The position numbers were made by a program, and so were the translations under genes. From the NCBI GenBank assembly GCA_037042185.1, contig JAXQJY010000032.1, forward strand, positions 3,371,692 through 3,435,691: a stretch of DNA of 64,000 bases, in the 5' to 3' direction. The notes below the pieces were generated by a model, which had not been told where the DNA came from, made no database searches, and saw nothing but the letters and a program-made list of their open reading frames with translations. This document shows positions 20,970 to 30,705 of this stretch, one piece after another. Positions within the stretch are counted from its first letter, which is position 1. The number at the start of each line of letters is the position of its first letter. Source of the stretch: Sordariomycetes sp. S80-01Y. Lineage: Eukaryota > Ascomycota > Sordariomycetes.

Positions 20970-22094
20970 ATGTTCAATGCGCTCAATCGTTTCATGTCCC
21001 GTCTTGACGGCGACGCTCCTCAACAGCGACAGCAAGACGGGGGTTCCTTTGGATTCCAGGTGCTACGAAACACCAATCTCGAGCTCTCTATTGAACCATG
21101 GTTTGACTTCATCGTGGGGATAAATGGCCGTCCAATTGTAGGATACTGTATGAAAACGGCTGGAAATATGCTAACACCAACCTCTCAGGAGAACCCCGAT
21201 CCCAGCTTGTTTGCGCAAGAGGTTCGCAACTGCGCTGGTGGAACCGTGACATTGGGTCTCTGGAACGCCAAGGTATGTTGTTCGCCTGCGGACGCCATAC
21301 TTTGAAGAAGACCAGACGCTGATGGAGCCTAGGGGCAACGAACGAAAGAAATGCATCTCTCGGTACCCGCCGACACAGCCTCCCTAGGTCTCTCTTTACA
21401 ATATGCGCCTATTGCCCTTGCCGCCAACATCTGGCATGTTCTCGACGTCGCGCCAAACTCCCCCGCCGACCAAGCATCACTCCTCCCGTACAGTGACTAC
21501 ATCCTTGGAAGCCCGGAAGGTGCGCTACATGGCGAAGCCGCGCTGGGAGAGTTAGTCGAAGACTTCATTGGCCGGTCGCTTCGATTGTTTGTCTACAACA
21601 ACGAATACGACGTCTCGCGGGAAGTTACAATACAGCCAAGTCGAAGTTGGGGAGGTGAGGGCGCGCTTGGCTGTGTCCTGGGATATGGAGCGCTGCATAG
21701 GTTACCTGCGCCTTTGAGCGAGCCTGTTAGTGCACCTGGGGAGACTATGTTTGACGGGGTACCGACTGAGAAGACGGACCGAAGTTTCGTTCCTGCTACA
21801 GGGGCTGGCGCGCCACCAGCTGGCGGGGGTGCTGACTACCTCGTACCAGCACAAATGGTAGGCGAAACACCTGTGAGCACTGGCCCGCCCCGAGGGAAGA
21901 AGAAGGAGAAGCACGGCCGGAGTCCGAATAAGCTCATGGACGACTATTTCCAGGAAGAGGAAGAAAAGAGCCGGGCAGTCGACAACGCACCGAAAGGCAA
22001 GGGCTCAGGGATAGCACCGCCCCCAAAAGCCGGACAAGGGCCGCCGAAAGCCAATGTCGAGGCAGACGCGAAAGAGGAACAAGGGGAGTCATAG
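20970..22094 (+). CDS. grh1: GRASP-family Golgi reassembly/stacking protein (Grh1-like)
   Basis: Exons 20970..21137, 21189..21272 and 21333..22094 give 337 residues. Two tandem PDZ-like GRASP domains are visible: the first with GGSFGFQVLRNTNLEL...GINGRPI, the second with LGLSLQYAP...VLDVAPNSPADQASLLPYSDYILGS and NNEYDVSREVTIQP. The C-terminus is Pro/Gly/Lys-rich and disordered. The protein starts MFNALNRFMSRLDG, an amphipathic helix resembling the membrane-binding N-terminus of yeast Grh1, and has no Gly2 for myristoylation, unlike animal GRASPs. These proteins act at ER exit sites/early Golgi with COPII, and in unconventional secretion. Intron 1 (51 nt) is in frame and stop-free, so an unspliced reading adds 17 residues inside PDZ1. 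The frame opens 30 bases earlier only from GTG; the ATG at 20970 is used. Confidence 0.95.
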
Positions 22095-22253
22095 AAGATT
22101 ATGTTGACAATGAATTCGTGACGAAAGCCAGCTCTATTTTCCAGCTACCGTGGCGGACTGTACGCTTACGTGCGCCTCTCGCAAGATGCCGAACCGGCGA
22201 ACACTGTACATGTCTAATAATGGACCACCAAACGACTCCGTTTTCGCTATTCC

Positions 22254-22884
22254 TTAGTTGATGAAGTTGACAATGAAGAAGTGCAGAAGAAGGCTGCACA
22301 CAACGTAGTCGGCAAAAGCCCTGGGAGAATCGTGTTAGCGCATGATGTTCGTAGCCAACACAGTAGGAGCAATTGTACCTCTCAGGTGATACTTTCGGGA
22401 AATCGGATTTGTTCGCTTCGGTGGTCTGAATTCGCAAAGAAACTGCGGCATGTCAGCTTCGACAGGTCTTGAAGTGGCGGGTCCTTGCTCACCTGTGAGA
22501 ACGAATTGCCCGGCAGTACCGCAAAAGCCAGAAAGGAAAGCATTGAACGGCTGTCGAAAAGGTTAGCGGCGTGCGCCTAGTCTCTCCGGTTTCAACACGT
22601 ACGTAGTTGCCAGCCAAGATACAGTACAGGAACTGTAACGCTCCTACAACCACCAAGAAGCCGAGGAACACATCCAAAAGCTTTGTTCGTTGCGGCGTGT
22701 GAGTGATATAGTGGTCGTAAATGTTGAGGACAACCTTGTCCCAGTTCGTCGCATTGATGGTCGAGGGGCCGCTCGTCTTGCTGGGCTTGGGAGTCGGAGG
22801 AACGGAGCCCACGGTCGAAGTGCCAGCTTGCGTTGTTGCTGCAGCCGAGGGCGCTGGCTCGCGAACGTTCTTTTTCGGAGGCAT
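22254..22884 (-). CDS. ost2: Oligosaccharyltransferase subunit Ost2/DAD1
   Basis: Four exons, complement(22254..22320, 22379..22442, 22493..22550, 22603..22884), give 156 residues. It is a small membrane subunit of the ER oligosaccharyltransferase that N-glycosylates nascent proteins. Family continuity spans all junctions: FLYCILAGNY | PFNAFLSGFCGTAGQFVLT | VSLRIQTTEANK...VSPER | AFADYVVCSLLLHFF and the terminal IVNFIN. Three hydrophobic segments are evident. The N-terminus has an about 45-residue Thr/Pro/Ser-rich extension beginning MPPKKNVREP, absent from the 113-residue animal DAD1 but usual in ascomycetes. The introns are 58, 50 and 52 nt with clear CTRAY branch sites. It is divergent from the TMEM14 gene across about 300 bases. 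Confidence 0.95.
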
Positions 22885-23182
22885 TGTGTCGATCCGGGTT
22901 CTGATGGTTGACGTAGATGGGATCTGAGATGAGAAGTTGGAGATGGTCGTTGTTAAGGCTAGAGCTTGGGACACGAAAGCTACAACACTGGCGCGGTTTG
23001 ATTGGTGCATGTCAGAGGGTGGAGCAAAACCTGGGGAGCAAGTCGATGGTGTCAAATGCTCGAGGTCGGCCGAGGTTCTCCTACCACTGACGTGCTGCAT
23101 TGAATACGACATCTGAGCATCTCAGTCCACCTTCAAATTATCCAAAGTATCTGTCTTCATCCGACTAAACAAAGTTTACATA
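22885..23182. promoter_or_regulatory. Compact divergent promoter ost2 / TMEM14 gene
   Basis: Only 298 bases separate the two start codons, so both promoters must lie here or overlap. No TATA box is evident. Shared control is inferred, not shown. Confidence 0.5.
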
Positions 23183-23611
23183 ATGGTAAGTGGCTATCCG
23201 CCGAGTTCGAGCGCTGTCGGCACTGACATCATCAAAGTCGTCCAACCAGTCTCTCGATGTCACCTCATTTATCCTCGCCGCTCTGACTGCGGGTGGCGGT
23301 ATCATGGGATACGCGAAGACTCGATCTCTCCCTTCCATCATTGCCGGCTGCTCCGTCGGCGCTCTCTGTACGAACCCCAGCTTCCCATGACCCAGGGATT
23401 CCCCTAACCTTGCACAGACGGCATCGGAGGTTATCGACTTCAGAATCGCCAGCCATACGGTGCCGAGCTATCTCTTCTGGCTTCCATCATTCTCGGCGGC
23501 TCTTCGATTCCGCGTGCGATCAAACTGAGGAAGCCTGTGCCCATCGCGCTGAGCGTGCTCGCCTCGTTCGGCTTGTACACGTTCGGTGATGCGGTTCGCA
23601 AGACTTTGTAA
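23183..23611 (+). CDS. TMEM14 family small membrane protein
   Basis: Exons 23183..23185, 23238..23367 and 23418..23611 give 108 residues. The first coding exon is the ATG alone, directly followed by GTAAGT; the 52-nt intron ends after a CTGAC branch at ATCAAAG, giving M|SSNQSLDVTSF. Family marks: four hydrophobic segments, AALTAGGGIMGYAKTRS LPSIIAG, GIGGYRL, and the C-terminal about 30 residues PVPIALSVLASFGLYTFGDA. TMEM14 proteins sit in mitochondrial or ER membranes; the animal member TMEM14C helps deliver protoporphyrinogen for haem synthesis, while fungal function is unestablished. The start is not visible to ORF calling because the intron removes the frame link. Confidence 0.92.
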
Positions 23612-23878
23612 TAACCATGTATTCATCTGCGTACACTCGAATAAATTATTGCAAGATTGAATGAACGCCCAGCGCGTCGACGTCGTGACTCGACCCAAGT
23701 CCTTCTCTAATTGTACATCGTGACGACAAGTCTGACGCAAACCTAGACCGCAGTTGGCAGGGACCAGAAACGCCCAATCATGATATCGTACAGCTCATAT
23801 TAATTGTATATCGTCGTCTAGTAGTTCGCACCGTTGGGCCCGGGCATCGTGATCGGGGTAATCGCTCTCGTGCTCGGG

Positions 23879-24166
23879 TTACAAGCCCAGCTCTTTCTGC
23901 GAAGCCTTGATCCGATCACGCTTCGCTCTGGCGGCTGCTCGGTTCTCGGCTTGCATTTTTGCCCGCTCGCTCTTCAGGCACTTGTCGACTGCGGCCTTGA
24001 GGTCGTTGCAACCGCCCGTTGCTTTGTGCATGAAGCCCTTGGCATGGCAGTCCTCCAGGGAGGCGATGATGTCCTCGCACGCTGCAGCGAGTTTGTCAGA
24101 AGTGAAACAGGCGTTCCCAAAACGCTACATACCGAGTGCGTTCTTTGTGTGCAGATGCGGATGCAT
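23879..24166 (-). CDS. cmc2: Cmc2-type twin CX9C mitochondrial protein (cytochrome oxidase biogenesis)
   Basis: Two exons, complement(23879..24081, 24133..24166), give 78 residues: [11 protein letters not shown] then the twin CX9C core [11 protein letters not shown] and [11 protein letters not shown], separated by [12 protein letters not shown]. The core is followed by a charged helix rich in Arg/Lys/Ala ([16 protein letters not shown]). Twin CX9C proteins are oxidised by Mia40 in the mitochondrial intermembrane space; Cmc2 is needed for cytochrome c oxidase assembly. The 51-nt intron (GTATGT...CTGCAG) joins L to A. Length and start MHPHL match the family. It diverges from prefoldin subunit 2. 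Confidence 0.93.
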
Positions 24167-24388
24167 TATGGTCGATTCAGAGATGGTGAAGAGAGGTCAA
24201 GGATTGGCGGGTTTGGAGGGTCGACGACGTTGAAAAGCTTGGACCAATCCGAGCCTCGGGGGTTCTCAGGCTCACCTCAACCCATATCAGACAACTTCAC
24301 GACCAAAACACAACTTTCTCGGGCCGTCCTTTCGCAGCACCCTGTACAAAGAGCCAAAAGACCCTTTAGTGCAGTTTTTGATACGAAA
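24167..24388. promoter_or_regulatory. Compact divergent promoter cmc2 / prefoldin 2
   Basis: 222 bases between opposed start codons, the shortest divergent spacing here. The sequence is moderately AT-rich towards prefoldin; no TATA box is evident. Confidence 0.5.
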
Positions 24389-24995
24389 ATGGCAGCGGCG
24401 GCGTCCTCGTCGCAGCAACAGGCCGCTACCCAGCAAAAGCAGCCTCAAGGTCAGTCTCTTACCAGCCCGGGGACGCTGGATCAGCACGATTCTCACAGCC
24501 GCACAGTTGACTTGCAAACACAATACTCCAACTACAAGAACACGCTGCAGCAAATAGCGCAGAAGATTGGCGACATCGAGCAGGAGGCCGAGGAGCACAA
24601 GTTCGTCACCCCACTACCCCTCCTTGGTCAGGTTCGAGTTGAAATTGCTTGCAACACTACCTCATAATTCCATCAAGGTACACATTCGCTGATACCTTTA
24701 TACAGGCTTGTGCTGGAAACTTTGGAGCCGCTTTCTGGGGATCGCAAGTGCTTCCGACTGATCAACGGTGTGCTGGTTGAGCGGACAGTCAAGGATGTCG
24801 TGCCGGCGCTGAAGACGAATCAAGAGGGGCTGAAAAAGGTACTGGACGATATGGTGAAGCAGTACAAGTCGAAGCAGGATGAACTGGACAAGTGGAAGGT
24901 ATGTTGGCATTGCCGTCCTCTTAAGTGCCCGAAAACCATCACACTAACCTGCAATTCTACAGAAAAAGCACAACGTTCAAGTCGTTCGTCAATGA
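24389..24995 (+). CDS. gim4: Prefoldin subunit 2 (Gim4)
   Basis: Exons 24389..24449, 24507..24600, 24706..24898 and 24963..24995 give 126 residues. Prefoldin is the hexameric cytosolic chaperone that hands nascent actin and tubulin to CCT; subunit 2 is of beta type. Visible: an Ala/Gln-rich N-terminus; a first coiled coil (YSNYKNTLQQIAQKIGDIE); the beta-hairpin region with CFRLINGVLVERTVKDVVPAL; and a second coiled coil (GLKKVLDDMVKQYKSKQDEL). The last exon is 11 codons ending HNVQVVRQ. Intron 1 (57 nt) is stop-free and in frame; an unspliced reading would add 19 residues. Intron 2 is 105 nt with branch GCTGATAC. Exon phases agree throughout. Confidence 0.93.
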
Positions 24996-27963
24996 TGCCT
25001 ATGCTAGCTTGGTCTTTAGACGATCACAACCGGTTTGAATCCATGAAGAACTCTTGCGGCGCAACGCGACTCCCTAAGGCGATGCACCCAATGTGAACCT
25101 CGCTTGCAAGCCATCCCGTGACAGCCCACCTCTGGAGTTCGCAGCCCACACGGCAACTCACAGCCCATCATGAACTCCGCCACTACTGACAAGGAAGGGA
25201 AGGCTTCTCAACACCAGGCACCAGGTCCGTCATCAAAATCTATATCACGTGATGCACGGTCCGTGGCGCGTCCTGCAGGTCACCCACCCTCAAGTCGTAA
25301 TCGAGGGGGGATGCGCTGGCAGTATCGATCTCGCCCTCGGCGTGGGACGGTTTCTGCCCAACGATAGTTACACCAGGCGTTGGCCCTGGCGTACAAAATT
25401 GGGCTCCGATTTTTGACAATAGCTGCGGACCTGTTGATTAGAGAGGACCTGGTGAGTTGAAGCACTGTTTGCCCGCGATAAGTCCACACCTGATCCAGAC
25501 GAGCCTGTGGCGTGAGTCAACATCTAATAAGAAACGTCAAAGTGTGGCACAATAATAGACGGTGAGTCAAAAACAACCTTATGAGGTCAACCCCACGGAT
25601 GGCTATGTTCAGAGCCCAAATACCAACCGTTCCGTGAGGCTTGGGTCTTCGTGTGCATCAAGACTGCGTGGCAAAGCACGTCAGGTAGGTCTGACAATAC
25701 GATCCAACTACGACTCCTTGGTGTGCACAGATCGGGAGATGCTTCCTCAAAAAGCGAGGGAATTGGACATCTACACAGGTTGTGTACCCATCCCCTAGTT
25801 TCAGACTGTCGTGGGGGGTGATTGGGCGAAAACCTCGAAGCTGCATGGCGTACAGTAGCGGACAGGAGGAGGGATGAGGCTGCATATCGTTCATTGCGCG
25901 GAATGTCATCAATTGAAGAGAGGACAACTGGGATTCTTCATCAGGGATTTAGTCTAACCAAAACTGTGAGAAGACTCATCGTCAGCCTTCCTTAATAGAT
26001 GGAAGGCGGGCTCATGTCTTCATTTACGCTCGCAGCATAGCTCAGTCGCAGAAGGTATCAAGTGCATTATCTCGCTTACGAAGAGACCGAAAACGAAAGC
26101 GGTACAAAGGGGACTGATATGGACCTCGTCGGTTTGCTGCCTCGTATTTTGTTTCTTGTGTCCCCCTCGCCGTACGGGTGTGTCCCGAACAACCATCCCG
26201 GAATGGCAGGGGAGGCGGCGCTTGCCGGATGATCTCGTCCTTGACCGATACTTTGATGACCGCAGTAACGAGAAAAGTTCCCAGTCTTAGGTTCGGGTGT
26301 TCTCATTGAGTGGCACCTTTCTGAGCTGGGGTAACGTCCTCGTGGAAGCGACATGCGTGAAGATCCACGGTCCGAATACTCGGGTTTGGGCCTGTGGATA
26401 GCCAACCAGTCATTGATGACTGGATAATCTCCCTTTTGAAACTTATACTGGAATTCAAAAGGGAGCACTTGTGCTCCTGTACATTCTCTGTGCAACGGCT
26501 GCCGCGCATAGCACCATCAGCCACAGCCTCACCTTTTGCAGCCTGGACTTCTGGACCTGGACTCTGGCCGTTGATGCGCACTAACCCTGACACTGACACT
26601 ATAGGCGGGAAGATGCGTCCAAATATGAGGCGGGCAGGTCGCCGGCTGCGGGCAGGCGGCCCAAACTTGGGTGAATCGAAGCAGGGAGGCTGTCTACACA
26701 CCGCTTCTCCCAGGATCTGACTTTGGTAGCAGGGGCGCCTCGGGCGGTCAGGAGTGGGGGATGGATGGATTCAAGCATTCGGATGCTACTGAAGAACTCT
26801 AATGTGAAAGCGCAAGAAACATGACGATGCAGCTTGGTTTTCCCGATGAGGTGATCTAAAGAGACTTGAAAGTAACCTGAGAGTTCAAGTTGGGACCGTA
26901 GGGAAGAGCTTATGTAATCTGTTTATCGACTGCTGCGGCGCAGCCGTGCGTTGGTGACGGCACGCTGAGATGCGTCCCGGTACGACTGTTGAGGGCGCGT
27001 ACCAAAACAAACTGTCGCATCCATCAGAAGTAACGATCGCAGCCTTGTGTCAACCGTCAGCGCCAAGGTGCTTGATTGCGGCGAGCGATTCACAGTGCGA
27101 AGGAGTATTTGCGCGTCAAAAGGTGAGGCACCTACTGTAGAGGGCAGACCTTACACCGTGTGCGGAACCCCACGTCAAGCTTGGAAGCCTCCACATTGGA
27201 TGCCGCCAGACTCGGATGCGACAGGAAGACTAACTTCAACTGAACAACTCAGACACCCTCCCACTGCAGCGTCCATCCGCCCGCACCCCAGAGACGCGCA
27301 GTAGCACGTTCGATTTCGACCTAAGCACCGACTCTTCAAGGTACCAATTGACCCCAGCTTGCGTCAGGCAATCCTGTGCGCGCGGCCTGAAGCATCCCGG
27401 CAAGGCCTCTGCGCTGACGCGATCTTGCAGCGCATCCATTGACGAACGAGACGCCGTCGCTTGTGTAACATCGCCGTATTTACGACACGCCAGCACAGTG
27501 ACAGCAAACCCAAGCTACCATACTGCTTCGATACACCCCACGGCCGACTCGACCCAGACCGATCTCGCGCCCACCGACGTTACCCCTTTGGCGGTATAGC
27601 TGCAACTGCGCTGCGTGCTGCTGCGGGCTGTCCCACCCTCCCCTCCTAGGCTGCGTTGTCAACCCATCAGCTTCTCTCCCAACCTACATCATACCGTCGC
27701 GCCCAAGCAGGCGTCATAGGCCCCCGACAGTGCGGGTCAGGTCCAGATCATCGCCAGCAAGTAGGGATTGTCGCTGAGCCACGGTTCCTTGGTACTCATC
27801 TGCACCCCAAGGGAGTGAACCCTGAGGCTTGCCTACATCACACTACAGCGCAAAGCACCCTTGCGACGTGGCCCACCGCGGCAACGCATCATCGCCTACC
27901 AGCGAGGCTCAGCTGTATCGTCCCGAGATCATACAAAACGGCTAGCAGCTGCAGGTAGCCACC
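24996..27963. other. Long gene-poor region, 3 kb, upstream of hap3
   Basis: The longest gap in the window. No frame on either strand shows family similarity or sustained codon bias. It contains the triple inverted-repeat block at 26406-26477 and probably the extended promoter and 5' leader of hap3. Long 5' leaders are usual for fungal regulators. A non-coding RNA or a decayed insertion is possible but I cannot show one. Confidence 0.5.
26406..26477. repeat. Three consecutive perfect inverted repeats
   Basis: Within 72 bases lie three perfect hairpins. Arms CCAGTCAT/ATGACTGG at 26406-26423 (8 bp, 2-nt loop); CTCCCTTTTGAA/TTCAAAAGGGAG at 26429-26465 (12 bp, 13-nt loop); and GGAGCAC/GTGCTCC at 26462-26477 (7 bp, 2-nt loop), the last sharing GGAG with the right arm of the second. 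No terminal repeats or target-site duplication are obvious around it. Confidence 0.8.
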
Positions 27964-28826
27964 ATGTCCGACTCTCAATCCCCTACCAAGGATGCCGACC
28001 AAGGTGCACAGTCGCCAGAAGAGATGAACGAAGGAGACCCACAAGGCGCTGGCCTCGGCTACGAGTTCGAGGGCGTCAAAGAACAAGATAGATGGCTCCC
28101 TATAGCCAATGGTAAGTCCTATTGTCCCCTTCTCGGTCCATGATTTGCTCGTTGCGCGCCGTACCTACAGCCGTGCATAATCGACCATGTCTCTCAACTC
28201 GTCCAAGTCTCCTGAGTCGTCTCGCGGGGCGGCGCCCGACAAATGCGAGGAAACCGATGCTAACATTCGCAATTTTGCTCCAGTCGCCCGAATCATGAAA
28301 AATGCACTACCAGACAACGCCAAAATCGCCAAGGAAGCGAAGGAGTGTATGCAAGAGTGCGTAAGCGAGTTCATCTCCTTCATCACCAGTGAAGGTAAGT
28401 GGTGATGCCCATGCACCTCGCCTACCACTGATTGACATCTACTTTCCAGCTTCGGAGAAATGTCAGCAAGAGAAGCGGAAGACTGTCAATGGCGAGGACA
28501 TTCTCTTTGCCATGACCTCACTCGGATTCGAGAATTATGCAGAAGCCCTCAAGGTTTATCTCTCAAAGTATCGCGAGGTCAGTACGTCAAGCGCGGGCCA
28601 AAGCATTGGCAATTAACAGCAGTCACAGCAACAGTCGCAGAGTAACCGAGAGCGCGTCATGGAAAACGCGGGTGGCTGGGCTGGAGGTATGCCTGGGAAG
28701 GAAGGCATGCCTGATGCCACGGGCGACTTTGGCGAGGGTGCAAACCATGTCGAGGGCGGCGATGTTAACTACATGTACGCGGGCCAACCCGGTCACAATG
28801 GCGCCGGCCCTGGAGAGGGCTATTAG
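27964..28826 (+). CDS. hapC: CCAAT-binding factor subunit Hap3/HapC (NF-YB)
   Basis: Exons 27964..28111, 28284..28394, 28450..28577 and 28620..28826 give 197 residues. It is the NF-YB histone-fold subunit that pairs with Hap5 and, with Hap2, binds CCAAT; in fungi the complex works with HapX in iron and redox control. The core is rebuilt by splicing: [11 protein letters not shown] | [20 protein letters not shown]...FITSEA | [26 protein letters not shown], ending KYRE at residue 129. The tail (about 130-197) is Gln, then Gly/Met/Asn-rich, typical of ascomycete HapC. Intron 1 is long (172 nt); intron 3 is only 42 nt (GTCAGT...TTAACAG). If intron 3 is retained, translation ends 14 residues later, keeping the histone fold but losing the tail. 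Confidence 0.95.
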
Positions 28827-30705
28827 TTTGGGGCTCTCTTAGGCAACCTCAACGATGCTCAAGGCACGGATGGGTCTTTGCTGAGATGGAAGGAGGCAGA
28901 ATCCCAGTCCGGATTACGACCTGCCTGGAAATGAGAGTGGCGCTTAGGTTGTGGTCTGCATGAGTCAAAGGGTGGGATCTGAGCGAATAGCTCAGTGGAT
29001 CTTCGGTGTTGAGGGCGCTGTGTGCAGCGCATTGAACGCCGGGCTTTCTTTCCAGGGGAACAGGTTAAGCTTCGCCCAACGACCAGATCGGTCGTGAGCT
29101 TGACTGGACCTGGTCTTTGTCAGCCTGGAGCGACACACTAGTCTGTGGTATTTAATGTGGTGTTGGTATTGGTTATATTAGATTCCCTTCAGGTTTGGTT
29201 TCCCTTTCACTTCCGTCTCATTCCGAGCCAAGATCAGTTCTTTCGGCGAGGGAATGTTGCTACCACCAAGTATGTTAACTCTACTGAGTTATGCCTGGCA
29301 TTGAATACAGAACTCTGATATTTCTCCCTGCTTACGATGATGAATGTGCATTTGCGAGATGGAGGATGTAGCTGGCGTGGCACCGGCGCTTTCATTTAGC
29401 TCAGGAGGGCTCGACAGAGCAACCATCAATTGACAACACGCTTCTGCTCCAGTCTACAATCGTTGTTGTATATGTGCTCGAGCATCTTTACCTCCACTTT
29501 GTCGTTAAGTGCAAACACCATCAGGTTTGGTACTTGCACCATGTGTCGTGCTGCTGTGCTCGTGGCACATTTATCTCCTTTCGCTACGGTGGCTGCTTGC
29601 TGTGTGGTTTGCAGTGTTTTCCGGTCAATCAATGCATTGACTTTACTCCGTATAAACTTCAATCGTTAGCTACGAAGGTTTCCAATATGAAACCCCTCAG
29701 TAGAGAGCTTCATGGTCTCAAATAATGAACCTCATCCAACTTGCTGTTTAAACATTTCGCTCTCTCTCAGCGACCCAAAATACTCTGCTAAATCAGGGCG
29801 ATACACGCCAAACCACAATAACCACTGGTATATAGCATAGGAATACCACGAAGAGGCTTGAGCTAATCATTTGGCCTGTAGCAAGACATAGAGATCATTT
29901 GAGAATGGGTACTGAGGGTGCAGTAGGCCTTGGTGCGCATGAGGAACAAATAGGCAAATACAAATACGACATGAGGAGCTTGATTTTAAGATCCTTCTGA
30001 GTAGATGAGCAGACGGGATATTCATTATCGCTTACCACAGACTCACTTATACAGAATTGATTTGAGAACATGTAAAGCGCCCAATCTGTATTTTGGAACC
30101 ACTGCGGGAAGGCTTCCGTCATTTCAACTTGTGGTCGGTGCTGGGGTGATGAGCAAGCCACCTATGTACAATTGAGTCCCATGAACGGAACACAGAGGTT
30201 ACTCAGTAGTAGGCTGAAGTAATGGTTGGCTCTGACTCTCTTCCAGTCATCATGAGCCATCGCGGGCTTGTACCATTTGAGGGCTGACACTGTAGTATCA
30301 GCGTCTAAGCTGAGTCGGGGTGGCACGTGCTCACTCCACTGCGGTCATCGCCGGAGTGGTCCGCAGCCCCACTATGAATCCCTACTAGGTTTACCTGCAG
30401 ATTTGGAAAAAAAGTTGCCCTTTGCACCTCTCACCTTGGTTTCAACGCCTCCCCGCATCATTTTCTCGACCTCTCGCGCTCTCCTCCCGTCGCCCGCGCA
30501 AAACGGCATCGATTATCGTCGTCAACCGCTGCTGTACTCGACCGGTGTTGTTGTATTGCCTTCTATTATGACCGACAGCTCCTCGCACGCGCTGGCTCAA
30601 CACACATTTCAGTCCATGATCATACCTTAACGCCGTCGCAACCAGCTGCTCCTGCTCCCATCGAACGGCTAGCGAAAGGGGCCCCGGCAGTCTTTCTAAC
30701 CTCCC
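28827..30705. other. Intergenic region hapC/rrn3, 1.9 kb
   Basis: No recognisable gene. Short frames near 29430-29670 are Cys-rich in both strands' readings and lack start context; I treat them as chance. Confidence 0.5.

Noticed and set aside
24996-27963. Transposon or decayed insertion in the 3-kb gap
   Set aside because: No long terminal repeats, transposase frame or strong AT shift typical of RIP; only the hairpin cluster stands out.
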